Of a stretch of 64,000 nucleotides of DNA, positions 36,095 through 46,900 are shown one piece after another. Position 1 is the first letter of the stretch. Every line of letters begins with the position of its first letter. The position numbers and the translations under genes are program-made. The DNA is from Combretum micranthum (lineage: Eukaryota > Streptophyta > Magnoliopsida > Myrtales > Combretaceae): assembly GCA_024138025.1 (NCBI GenBank), contig JAMXBD010000204.1, positions 806,001 to 870,000 on the forward strand, in the 5' to 3' direction. Under the pieces are notes generated by a model. That model saw nothing but the letters and a program-made list of their open reading frames with translations, was not told where the DNA came from and made no database searches.

Positions 36095-36728
36095 TGTTGG
36101 GCTTTGGGTCCAACCCATATGGGCCCATAATAAACAATAAAGAAAACCTTAAGTATATTATATATATTTAGAAGAAAGAAAAAGGAAAAAAAATGAAGTT
36201 AGTGATGAGGAGAATTCCAGCTACAAAGGACATAAACGTGAAAGCTTGTGGTAACGGAATTAGACAACTGTTACTTCAATTTTGTAATTGAGAAGTTTCA
36301 TCATACCATAGCTCATTATCATGGATTGATAGTAGGACGAAGGAAAGCACTTTCTTGAAAAGTGCATAGTGAAGAAGAATGGAATTAAAATCATTTCCGG
36401 TATAATGATTTTGATCCATAATCGAATGGTCTATTGAATCCCAATTGTGACAAAATTTCTTCCATTGAATTGGTGGTGTGGAGTATTATAAGGTGATTAT
36501 TTCCATCTCTTGTTAGTACCTCAAAGTTTTCTAAATTGAATAGGCATTTTTCACATTTTTACGAATTGAGTAGTTTTGTGATTTTATCGATTTCCACCAT
36601 TATGGTGAAGAATTAGTTATCCACTAGTATAAATAGTGAAGAAAAACATTGTAATCACATTATTTGCTGATAGTGGAAGATTTTACGTTGTGATCCCATG
36701 GTTTTTCCCCAATTGGGGTTTTCCACAT
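36095..36728 (+). mobile_element. 3' LTR of the copia element, first part
   Basis: It begins TGTTGGGCTTTGGGTCC after the purine-rich ttgaagggaaag and follows the 5' LTR to 36728, where another LTR is inserted. The remaining 110 bases resume at 38416 and end at 38525. Confidence 0.88.
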
Positions 36729-38410
36729 TGTTGGTTTCTCTCAATATGAGTTTCGATGATAACATAAAAGATTAAGTAATTACTAACAAATTTATTAAGT
36801 GTGCAATACTTAAGTATAATCAAAGTTGGTTTATGAAAACATGTTCAAAAGAGACTCTATTTAGAAAGTTTATTAGAAAGTGTTTGGAAAGTTTTTTTAA
36901 GAACAAATGGATAGTCATAAGATAACTCAGAAGGTAAAATGGTTGGTTTATCAAAACTCTTATAATGATCAGAAAGTCAATCAAAGGGTAAATATCTCTA
37001 TGAACGAATTTCACGAACAGACTTCAAGAAATTAGATCTTCTATGATTCTTTATGGATTTGAAGACCCAGCTCTAAAGTTGAGTGTATTGGGGTAATACA
37101 TTCAATTATGTTCCACAAAGTTGGTTTAAATATCTATGGGGATTCATGTTTTATTGGATTAAAGATTATTCTTGGGAAGTTAACAATTTTTTTTTTTTTT
37201 ATAGCAAAACATGTAGTCAACAAGAATTACATTTCAACGGAATATTCAAGTTTTCCTTAGGAATATAGAAGACACGATCCAGATTTATACGAAAAGATTG
37301 TCTGATAAATATTTATCCATACAAGGAATTCAACAAATATAGAAGATACAATCCTATTTTCAAGTGAACGGTACTAAAAGAAAGTTTTCAATAAGAACAC
37401 GTCAACAACGTCCTAAATCAATTAAAAAATTCAAGATATAGATCATTATCTCAGCTGTTGGATATTCAACCTTATCTATTGGAGCAAATCAAGAGAAAAC
37501 AACAACAAGATAACAATTTATTCAAATTTTCAGTTGAAGAAGACTAAACAAGTTGATTCTATTCGAAAAACACGCACAATGTCAGGAGTTAAGTTTATCA
37601 ACTTTAAGTTCTAGCCGTTGGAAGAAATAAGAATAAATATACACGTCCAAAACAGAGAAGTAGCAGAACAATCACCTGAAAAAGCTCAAGCAAATAGAAA
37701 GCCATGAAATTCATCTTTAATTCAAGCAAATCACTGTTATTCTTATTGTTTTTACTTGTTCGAAATTTTGAGAATTCATATTCTATTTCCTCTTATTGAG
37801 ACTTATTCACTTTGTATGAGATTGAGAATTATAAATAGGCTCAGTAGATTGATTGTTAGCTTAAGAAGAAGCTTCGAGAATCAAGATGAGTGCTTTGTAG
37901 CCAAGTGCTTTGGCAAAAGACAACTTGTAACTTGTTAATTGTTAGATGTAGTGGAACGTACCGTTATAGAATACCAGATCTCCGGCTTGATGCTAGAAGA
38001 GAGGAATGACACTCAAAGCGGAACCTCTATAAATCGATTTTGCACTCTCTTCTCTGTTATCTCTCTTTATTTCGTGCATGTTTAATTATTTTGCTTAGCT
38101 GTGTTTTATGCTCAAAAACTAAATTAGAGAGTAACCGGAACATCTTTTTCTAAGTAGAAACTTAATCAGGGAGTAAAACTGGGAATTTAACTTTAAAGTT
38201 GTTGTTTGATCTATTGTGGATGAGAGTGAACCTGTTTGATCCGAATTTTTTATTAAAGTTATTGATTATTAAGTTTATTATTTTCAAGTAAGTTTTAAAG
38301 CCATTATAGTTTGAGTAACTAAGTTGTGTGAATTTGGTTGAATTTTTTAAATGTGAAGTTTTTATTAATAACCAATTCACTCCTTTCTTGGTTATTCTTT
38401 TGGGCCAACA
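36729..38410 (+). mobile_element. SIRE-like solo LTR inside the copia 3' LTR
   Basis: The 1682 bp insert starts TGTTGGTTTC and ends GGGCCAACA. Its flanks are cacat (36724-36728) and cacgt (38411-38415), a five-base duplication with one mismatch; the 5' LTR of the host element confirms the empty site (tacgtcaaaat). The opening 'tttcgatgataaca' and the T/C-rich end before CCAACA are typical of SIRE/Maximus copia LTRs. No coding part remains. Confidence 0.8.
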
Positions 38411-38415
38411 CACGT

Positions 38416-38525
38416 TAAATCATGATGTCTTTATTGACTCTTCATTTTTATTTTATTATATTGTTATCGCTATAGGCAAGAGGAAAAAATATTTTATCGT
38501 TTCAAGACCTTAATTTTTCCTACCA
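38416..38525 (+). mobile_element. 3' LTR of the copia element, last part
   Basis: The phrase 'ttattatattgttatcgctataggcaagag' is shared, in parts, with 25529-25557 of the 5' LTR, and the piece ends ttttcctacca. Together with 36095-36728 it makes 744 bp, two fewer than the 5' LTR. Confidence 0.85.
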
Positions 38526-39259
38526 TAACCTTACTTTCATCCTTTTACGAAACAAGTGGTAACCATGAGTCTTTATCTAGAGGAAAAAGATATATTACTT
38601 CACTGCTAGACCTAGTGAATTGTGTGGTGCAAGAGCCAGTAATATCATATTTATTTATCTATAATTATGATTTGAAGGTTAATATTTCCATTGTTCTAAT
38701 GAACTATCTAGAAAAGGAGATGCTAATAAGAAAATTGCACTTATATCTTTATTAACTAATGATGAGTTGTCTAAAGTGTTTGCAAATCTACATATCAAGG
38801 AAGATAGGAAAGAATTAAGGGTAGTTACAATTTTCGTGAAAAAAAAATTAAATAGAGCAGTATGTCAATTTGTGCAAAAGAAAGTAGTTGATGGGAAAAA
38901 AATGTAAATAATGGAGTTTTAGTTGAAAATATGAAGAAACAAAAAAAAAAAAAAAAAGCAAATGGGAATGTATAAAAAATGGAAAAGCAAACAACTACAA
39001 CTACAACAACAACAACAATAATAATAGTGGGGAAAAGATTCATGATAGCAAAATATCAAAATTTGTCACTTTGACCTATGAAATTATGAATCAACTATTT
39101 GATGTACCAAGTACTTGTTACAATATGATACCATTCGGTGGCTAGCCTTAATAACCACACAATCAAATGATCTTAAATTAGAACTATCAAGTGCTTTACT
39201 CTCTAAAAAACAATTCACAACTTAAAAGGCCTCATTAATAAATTAATTAATGTATTATC
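38526..39259. other. Degenerate stretch, perhaps upstream LINE ORF2 sequence
   Basis: No frame is convincing. Simple repeats (poly-A at 38940-38957, CAA/AAT triplets at 39000-39025) break it up. Its position directly before the endonuclease-like sequence suggests it may include the start of LINE ORF2, but I cannot show this. Confidence 0.35.
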
Positions 39260-40660
39260 TTTTCAATGAATGTGACTAATGAAGCTATTAAACTTGGAAA
39301 CATAGGGGTTTGCATTAAATATGATAGAAATTATTATTTAGAATGAAGAGGTGTGGAGTATGGGTTAGCTTGGTGGTGAAATGGAGATGTTGATTTAGAG
39401 TTGATAGATGTTAATAACAATTCCATAGAATCTATATTGACATGGTAGAATGGAAAGTATATAGAAAGGATCACATATATCCATTATTCTATAGAGTTCT
39501 CTTATGCACAAAAAAGTTGTATGCATGGTGAGTAAGTCTTGGCTTCATATTGGAGATTTTGATACACTTCTCCATAAGCATGAGAAAGAGGGAAGGAGGC
39601 AACCTAAGGTAGGAGTATTTACAAAAATGGCGTACCAAATCAATTTACAAGATCCTATGTTTAGTGGCTTCAAGTTTACATGGTGAGATGAAAGGCTAGA
39701 AATCAAGCTTGCAAGATAATGTATTGATAGAACACTTGCCTCCATTGAGTAGATAGAGAAATTTTAAAATTGTCAAATTGAGTGTGTACCTATTCTAGCA
39801 TATGATCCCTTAACACTTGCTATCCAATCTAAAGCCAATGAACAGAGAGGTTATCAATACTTTAAATTTGAGAATATGTGGTTGTCTTCATGTGAATGTA
39901 AAAATGCTACAGAGAATACTTGGAAAGAGTTTGTTACTATTTCTGACAGAGAAAAATGGGAAGTGGTGCTTGATGGTTTATATTCTTGTCACATGAGTTT
40001 GTCTAAGTGTAGAAAACAAATTTTCCAAATAAAGAGATAGAAATTGACCATATTATGAAAGAATGAATGAGACTAAGCTAGTCATATTGGTCTTGATATG
40101 GAAGAAGAGGAGAAGTTGTTTGAAAAGTATGGTTATCAAAAGGTTGAGTAAATTGGTTTAAGTTTGTGATAAAAATACTTCAGTTTTTTTCACCAAACTA
40201 CTACTAATTGAAGGAGCAAGATTAAGATTTTAAAATTGTAGTGTCAAGATGATGTGTGGATAGAAAGGGAAGAAGACATTATTGAGGAACATAAGGCTTA
40301 TTTCAATTTACGATTTTGCTTAAGCAACACATTAGGGAAAGAGCTATGCTTCAAATGGATTGATCATTGTATAATGAAGATATTGTTGAATGTCTATGAG
40401 AAAATATAGATGACTTGGAGATAAGATTGTTGTATTATAGTTAGGTAGCTTAAGTGCCTCTTGACATAATGCTTTCCTAGATATTATTTTTCAAAAGTCA
40501 TGGGATATGGTTGGTCAAACTAATATTGAAGAAATAAATCCCTTCTTCTAACTTAAATTCATTCATACAATCTCTTAATACTACTTATTTTGCCATAGTT
40601 CATAAAGTTCCTAAACCACATAATGTGTTTCATTTTCAAATGTAGCATTAACATTAGGAG
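39260..40660 (+). pseudogene. LINE (L1-type) ORF2 relic: endonuclease to start of RT
   Basis: The plus strand carries, with many stops, the order of a plant L1 ORF2. 'IGDFDTLLHKHEKEGRR' (39553-39600) is the GDFN region of the apurinic-type endonuclease. 'INLQDPMFSGFKFTW' (about 39640-39685) and 'CIDRTLASIE' follow, with D/R of the DR-L motif. 'FKFENMW' (39865-39885) is the usual F-FE-MW block. 'FFHQTTTN' (about 40187) and 'KSWDMVGQTNIEEI' (near 40500) mark the linker and the start of the RT. The catalytic RT domain is missing. It is not functional. Confidence 0.75.
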
Positions 40661-41930
40661 TGATAAAGAAAACAATCAATATTATATAAGTATCCATTTG
40701 TTACCAACTTGAAACATTGATCGTTTGATCCCTTTTTATAACCATTTAAAGTGTTGATTCCTTTGTATGATTTATAATCGGATTAAAAGGAGTTTCCTTG
40801 CACATAACCCCACACACAACTCCAATATCCCCTCGCCCCGCCCCACCCCGCATCTCCTCCGAAAAGAATGTTGATTCAATATGGCCTTGCATTGGATCAT
40901 GAGGTATGTCGCATCAGTATAATTTAGTATAGTTATTAATGGAAAATAGGTGAGCAATAAGCAAAGGTCATGCCAAAGGAACTTTTTGTTCACATATTTA
41001 TTTATTTTGGTAGCTGATGTGCTTGCTGGAGGTATTGAAAAAAAAATGGTAAGTGGAGAGTTGGGTGGTCTTTATATTAAAAACAATTATCATACACTTT
41101 CATACTTGTTTTTTAGAGGCGATGCACCCTTTTCCTAAAAGCAAAAAAAGAAGAAATAGAAACATTATTGAGCCTTATGCAACAATATTATTCTACATCT
41201 AGGCCGATTTTGAACTTTCCCAATCAAGTGTCTTTTTTAGCAAGAACATGGAGGAGGATGTTGAAAGGAGGATTAAGGCTTATTAAGGATGCAAGGAATA
41301 AACAACCTGCAATATGGGCTTTATTTCATTCATTCTTTTTTTTCGCCTTCTTTTTTGTATGATTATATACATACATACACATATGGGTTCAACTTATCAT
41401 TATTGGTTACACTCCTTTAATGTGTATGGTGTGATCTATCGAATGTGGTGAAGGTAACAATAGGAATCAAATTAAGCATTAAAAAAAAAGAAAAAGAAAG
41501 ATTGAAGATATTTATGATCTAACATCCCAAATTAATTCCATATGTTATTGATAAGTTGCTTTCCCATTCTTTTATTCTAGATATTTTTGGATTGAGCCAT
41601 ATTTTTAAATATGTTACTTTCCTGTTATTGTCCTAGACATTTTAGGTTGAATCATGTTTTTCAGTGTCTTAATTTTTGTATGATATTTTATTATTTGGTT
41701 AGTTTCTATGTATATTACATCTTATTAGGATTGTCATATATGTCTATGTATAGGTTTAGTCTTGTTATTTTGATAATAGAGTTTTTAGTGTTATTTTCTC
41801 TGTAAGACTGTAAAATCTTATGTTTTGAATATTGAGTGATATTCCTCTTTATTTGTCGTGTTCTCATCAATCTTGTTTTAGATTGTGGTGGACGCATTAA
41901 TTGAATCCTTGATTCTTTTCATACCCATGA
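40661..41930. other. Gene-free spacer
   Basis: A short C-rich stretch (40800-40860) and ordinary AT-rich sequence. I see no domain, RNA gene or paired repeat. Confidence 0.5.
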
Positions 41931-42624
41931 TAGGGCTATAAATGAGTTGAGCATAGCTAAGCCTTTTAAGGCTTAGGCTTGACTCATTTGAAAATTACTA
42001 AACTCCAACTTGAGCTAAGTTTTTTATCCAGTCTAAAATTCATGCTTGAACTTGGCTTATTTAATTAAATAAGCTTTATTTTGACAGCTTATTTACAAAT
42101 TAAGCGAAGCCAAGTTTTTTATTGAGTCTAATCGAGGTTTTATCAAGCATTAGATTCAAGCTTGAATTTGGCCCATTTAAATAGCCCATTATCTACTAAT
42201 TGCCTTGTAGCCTAGTATGTCACCATCAGTCTCTCAAGTGAGATGTACCAAATTCAAATCCTCTATTTCCATTATAATGGCAAAAAAAAAAAAAAAAAAA
42301 CTCATTATCCATTTATATTTTCCATATCTTGATTTTTTTTTTTTTCAAACTTAAAAATGATACACAAAAGCCACTAAATACATATATATTATATTAAATA
42401 GAAATTAGTTTTTGTTGTTTTAATTATATATTTATATATAATATATCATAATTATTAAACTCATAAGTCTACTAATGAACTCGTTCATGAGCCTACTCAT
42501 GAATCTATTCATAAACCTAAATGAGTCTATTCACGAGTTAACTCATGAGCCTAAATAAAAGCTCAAATTTGAATGAAGTTAAGCTCGAATCACTTATGAG
42601 CAACTTGACTCTTTTGCAGTCCTA
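41931..42624. mobile_element. hAT-like MITE
   Basis: The left end TAGGGCTATAAATGAGTTGAGC and the right end (gagcaacttgactc, then gcagtccta) are imperfect inverted copies of the type seen in the MITE at 45711-46280. Internal sequence alternates 'gcttgaactt' and 'aagcttgaat' phrases in both directions. The eight-base flanks acccatga and actcgttg match at only four positions, so the target duplication is not supported. A SINE has inserted into it. Confidence 0.55.
42194..42300 (+). mobile_element. tRNA-derived SINE relic
   Basis: A short unit has an internal polymerase III promoter-like box A (tagcctagtatg, 42209) and box B (aattcaaatcc, 42251; consensus GGTTCGAATCC), and ends in an 18-base poly-A (42283-42300). 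It is flanked by cccattatc (42185-42193) and ctcattatc (42301-42309), a target duplication with one mismatch. It is nested in the hAT-like MITE. Confidence 0.65.
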
Positions 42625-43963
42625 ACTCGTTGCAACTTTATAATCTGTGGTCCCTAGAAAATTATAATTCCAATTACAAACAATTCATTTTTAATATACA
42701 TGGCATCTTATGAATATTAAGTACTATGGCCATCAATCTGGACGGGCCTGATTGTCCGGTTATTTTTCATATATCAATATTTCCGATATACATATTTGTA
42801 AGAGCATAAATTGAGCATCTAACAAAATCTCTATATTAAGATTTTACTTCTCAATGTTCTTCACTAAATAAGGTCTTTATAAGATCTAACATCCTTTACA
42901 AAAGATCCCTAAATTTTATTTTATTGTTCTAAATATTAACAAATGTCAGAACAAACCAATAAAAAATAAATAGACAAATTTAAGGAGGAGAAATCTTAGC
43001 TAGTTAACATAACACAAGCCTAACTACAGGCCTAGCAATTGCACATGTTTAATGCTCTAAACCAAAGAAGTCAACGGCCAAGGCAACGAAAATGCCAGAA
43101 TAGTCTAGTTTTCATCAAAAAAGCCTTCCTTCCTTAATAACGTGGGATAATTCAACTTCAACGGAAAATGGGATAGAACCACATTAATTCGCAGTTTTTG
43201 AATTAAAGCATAAGAATTTAAAACAAAAACACGCACATATATATTTATGTTGGCCCAACGGGACCGTAAACCCATGAACTGGCACTGTGGAGTCGGCAGG
43301 GCACTGAGGACCCTCCCCGGAACTGACAGGAATGGGCGAGTCCTGACCACATGGTTAGGGCACCCATAACACGCCCGTTCTTGGCAAATCAGATCGTGCT
43401 GAGCCTCTATGCCCTTGTCTATCCCACTAAGTTCGTGAACAACACCAACCCACCCACCCATCACCACCCCCACCCACCCCACAAACAAAAAAAAAGACAC
43501 AAAAAGGTTTCTTCGCGGGGGGTAGAGCTGACAAGACGGGCATATAATCCTGTCCTCTCCAAGGCCAAACAAGACGACAATGCATTTGGCCGTCTGAAAA
43601 TTATAGAGAGCGCGATTATATCAAAGTTTGCAGCAAACGTCCAACGCTTGACCATATGACTGAAAATTGTTGGCGGCAACGGGGATAGTTGCTACTGAGA
43701 CTAAATCTTACATCCTTATGAACAGGAGGCGTTTCTCCAATTCTTACACATGCATTTTCTACAAAATAATATGAATATTTATGCAATGATGATGAATTCA
43801 ATTATTTGACCATTTCCATACACAATCATACATTTTTACCGGATTATGTACAAACATTAGTTTTCAGAGCCCAGATCAGACTCAAAAACTAAAGATGACA
43901 TTACAGGGACAACTGTAATCACAAAGACGAACACTGTGTGCCTTGAAAGGCTATTAGCCAACA
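42625..43963. other. Interval downstream of the BSD gene, with a GC-richer patch
   Basis: Mostly AT-rich. 43250-43690 is clearly richer in G and C and has several open frames on both strands, the longest at 43572-43105 on the minus strand. None shows a domain I know, and the overlap of open frames on both strands follows from base composition. The 3' untranslated region of the BSD gene presumably occupies the last few hundred bases. Confidence 0.4.
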
Positions 43964-46900
43964 TCATACCTCATCAATGTCATCAAAATCCTCCCAATCG
44001 TTTGAATCCTTTATCTCTAGCTCACGCACAGCAGCCTTATCCACCTTAGATCCTTTCTCTCCAGCAGCATTTATATCCTTACTGGAGTCATCAGAGCTTC
44101 CACCAAGCTGAACCCAGTCTCGTGAGTCTCTTGCTGAAGAATCAGAGCCATAGGTAGCTTTCTTGTAAGTGGTTGTCACATCTCCATCATCATCTTCTAG
44201 ATCACTAAAAGAGACATCTTCATCATTTTCAATGTGAATAGTGGTTCCTTTAACCTCAGGCATTTCTGGAGTTTCCTCTTTCAGCCAGTCATCACCATCG
44301 TCTTCATACTTATCATCCACAACTCTAGAAGACAAAGTTGTGTGTGAAGGCTTGTCTTCTCTCTGATTGATTGACACTTCCTCCATAACAGGCTTATCAA
44401 TAATTTGAATTTCTGTCCCCTCTATTGGGTGTTTCTCCTTTTCAATATCAAGAACAGTCGTTGACGTGGATTCTCCAGTAGCTGACATCTGATGTGATGT
44501 TGATCCAGAGAGATTGCTAGGAGGTGATAGGATCTGTTCATGGGAAGAGCCAACTGTTCCTGCCACTGCAATGTTGCCAGCAGACAAGTCGAGTTCTTCT
44601 TTGGACTTGTTCTTATTATGCAACTCTTGCATCAACATTGCTCTAGCTTCTAAGATCTGCGGAAGAAGGGAAAAAAAAAAAGGAAAAAGAAAAAGACAAA
44701 AACAAAATTCCAATAGTCAACAAGAATAAACAAGTTTATCTCCCATTGACCTTTCAGATTAAGAAACTAAAATGAACCAATGACATCATCCAGAACCATT
44801 ACAATCATTGATAATTTCACAACTTATAAACAGATGCTATACCAGTAAAATAGAAAGGATGTAATGTACAACTATTCTGCAAGATACTTTAGCAGTGAAA
44901 CACAGCTATTCAACCAGCCTTCACATCAATTTGCCTCTACACTTGAAACAGACAATCATAAAGGCTAAATTCCTTTAAGATCTTAGTTTTCTTTTTCCCT
45001 CACATTTTGTAGCACATAATATAAGAGAGGCAAATCTCAATCCAACATTGAAAGCTGATAAATGCAAGTTGAGAATGTGCATATCACTGATAATGCCATC
45101 TGCAAAAGTACATTACCTGATCATTAGGGCCAATGTACAAGATTAAAATTTTTCAAAAGAAAAGTCACAGAAAATTTACAGCATCCATTATGCTGATCCT
45201 TTAATTCTTATGTTGCTTTATGATTTTAAAGCAAATAGCTTAAGTAGCTTCAATAACTACAGGCCAACATGTCACAAGCAATATAACAAAAAACTAAGAT
45301 GCTTCAACAAGTGAAACTACATGAATTAATTTTGCTCTTTTTTTTTTTTTTTTTGGGTGTGTTCTTTTTTCAACCCACACCCATAGTAACATATATTGGA
45401 GCTCCTGCATACCTCCCAAAAAAATTTCTCACACACCCTTCATGCTCACTCCTATGGTGTGGCTCATCACATGCTTCTGTAGCTTCAAATTATGTAGTAG
45501 TAAACACTCATTTTAATACAACTAAAGCATCTTAAGCCACTTCCTAATCATATATTCACTTGGCACAAACAACAAAGTTGCTCCAGTTTCTATTGATTTA
45601 TGACTCACCATGTCCACAAAAGCATTCCTGTTTCAGCTACTCCTATTACCTAGTGATGCTCAATGCACAATTTCAACAATACCAGTAACAGTTGGTTCCC
45701 TAGCTGTAGGTAGGCTACAAACGAGCCAAGCTACTCGAGAGCTACTCAAGCTCGGCTCACTTTAGGCTCGGCTTGGCTCAGCTCAGCTCGACTCGAGCTC
45801 GATTATTAAATAAACCAAGCTTGAGTTTTCATATAGGTTTGTGGGTCAGCTCGCAAACAAACTTGTTTAGACTTATGAACAAGAGCACGGATAGGCTCGT
45901 TAACAGGTTTATTAGCATATTTATGATATGTTATACATAATTATATAATTGAAATAACAAAAACTAATTTTATTTAATATTATGTATATATATATTTATA
46001 GTATCATTTATATAAATTATTTTTGGGTTTAGAGAAAATGGAAAACAAGCTATCTAAATTAGTCGAGCTTGAGCTTAAATTTCAGGCTCAATAATAACTT
46101 GATAGGCTCGATAAAAAGCTCAACTCGAGCTTGATTCATAAACGAGCTGAGCTCAAGCTCCAACTAAAACTCCTTTAAATAATAAACCGAGCTCAAAGCT
46201 AAATTTCAGGCTCAATAAAAAGCTCAGCTCGAACTTGAGCTCAATAAATTTTAAACAAGTCGAGCTCATTTGTAGTCCTAGCGGTAAGCATAGCAATCAA
46301 CACACACATATACTACTCAAGCATGGATACGAGGATCAAGTTGAGACAAACCTAGGAGACAATATCGATTTAGTAGAAAAGGACTTGAATGTTTGACATG
46401 GTTTTGTGGAAATAGTCAACTTAAAAAGATTTTTTTTTTTTTTTTTTTTTTGTATAGGGGAATTTTGTTAATACTCTGATTCTATGGCTAGAATAAATAA
46501 ATAAAATGCAAAAAATCAATTTTCCTAAAATAAAAAAAAAAAGACTGCCAAAAAAAAAAAAAAAAAAACCACCAGCCAAGCTAAACTAATAACCTAATTA
46601 CTTCATATTTAACATCTCCTCATATTACAGGCCAAAACCGCCCATGCACAAAGACCAAATTTCCAGTACCACAAACTCTTGAAAACCCTAATTTCCACCT
46701 AAAAGCAGCATCTCCTACCTCACCCAATTACCAGCACTTGCCTTTCTACCATACCAGTGATCCACAATATCTCTCTTATCAAGCAGCATCCTTCTCACCG
46801 TTTAATGTCATTGTCATCATCAAATCCTCCTTGCATCATGATTTGTCCATTTACATTTGAAAAACACCAGTATGACATTTAGAAATGGGTAAGGTGGGGG

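Larger units (their letters stand above)
24853..38525 (+). mobile_element. Tnt1-like copia retrotransposon opened by nested insertions
   Basis: The element starts TGTTGGGC at 24853 and ends CCTACCA at 38525, flanked by taaca (24848-24852) and taacc (38526-38530), a five-base duplication with one mismatch. Removing the insertions at 25770-32272 and 36729-38410 leaves 5.48 kb: a 746 bp 5' LTR, 3.99 kb internal and a 744 bp 3' LTR. This is close to the size of Tnt1. The domain order gag, protease, integrase, RT, RNase H identifies Ty1/copia. Confidence 0.9.

Noticed and set aside
41923..42632. Eight-base target duplication for the MITE at 41931-42624
   Set aside because: The flanks acccatga and actcgttg agree at only four of eight positions, so the MITE call rests on the ends alone.
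43105..43572. 155-codon open frame on the minus strand
   Set aside because: It is overlapped by open frames on the other strand in the same GC-richer patch, has no recognisable domain, signal or splice context, and is probably open by composition.
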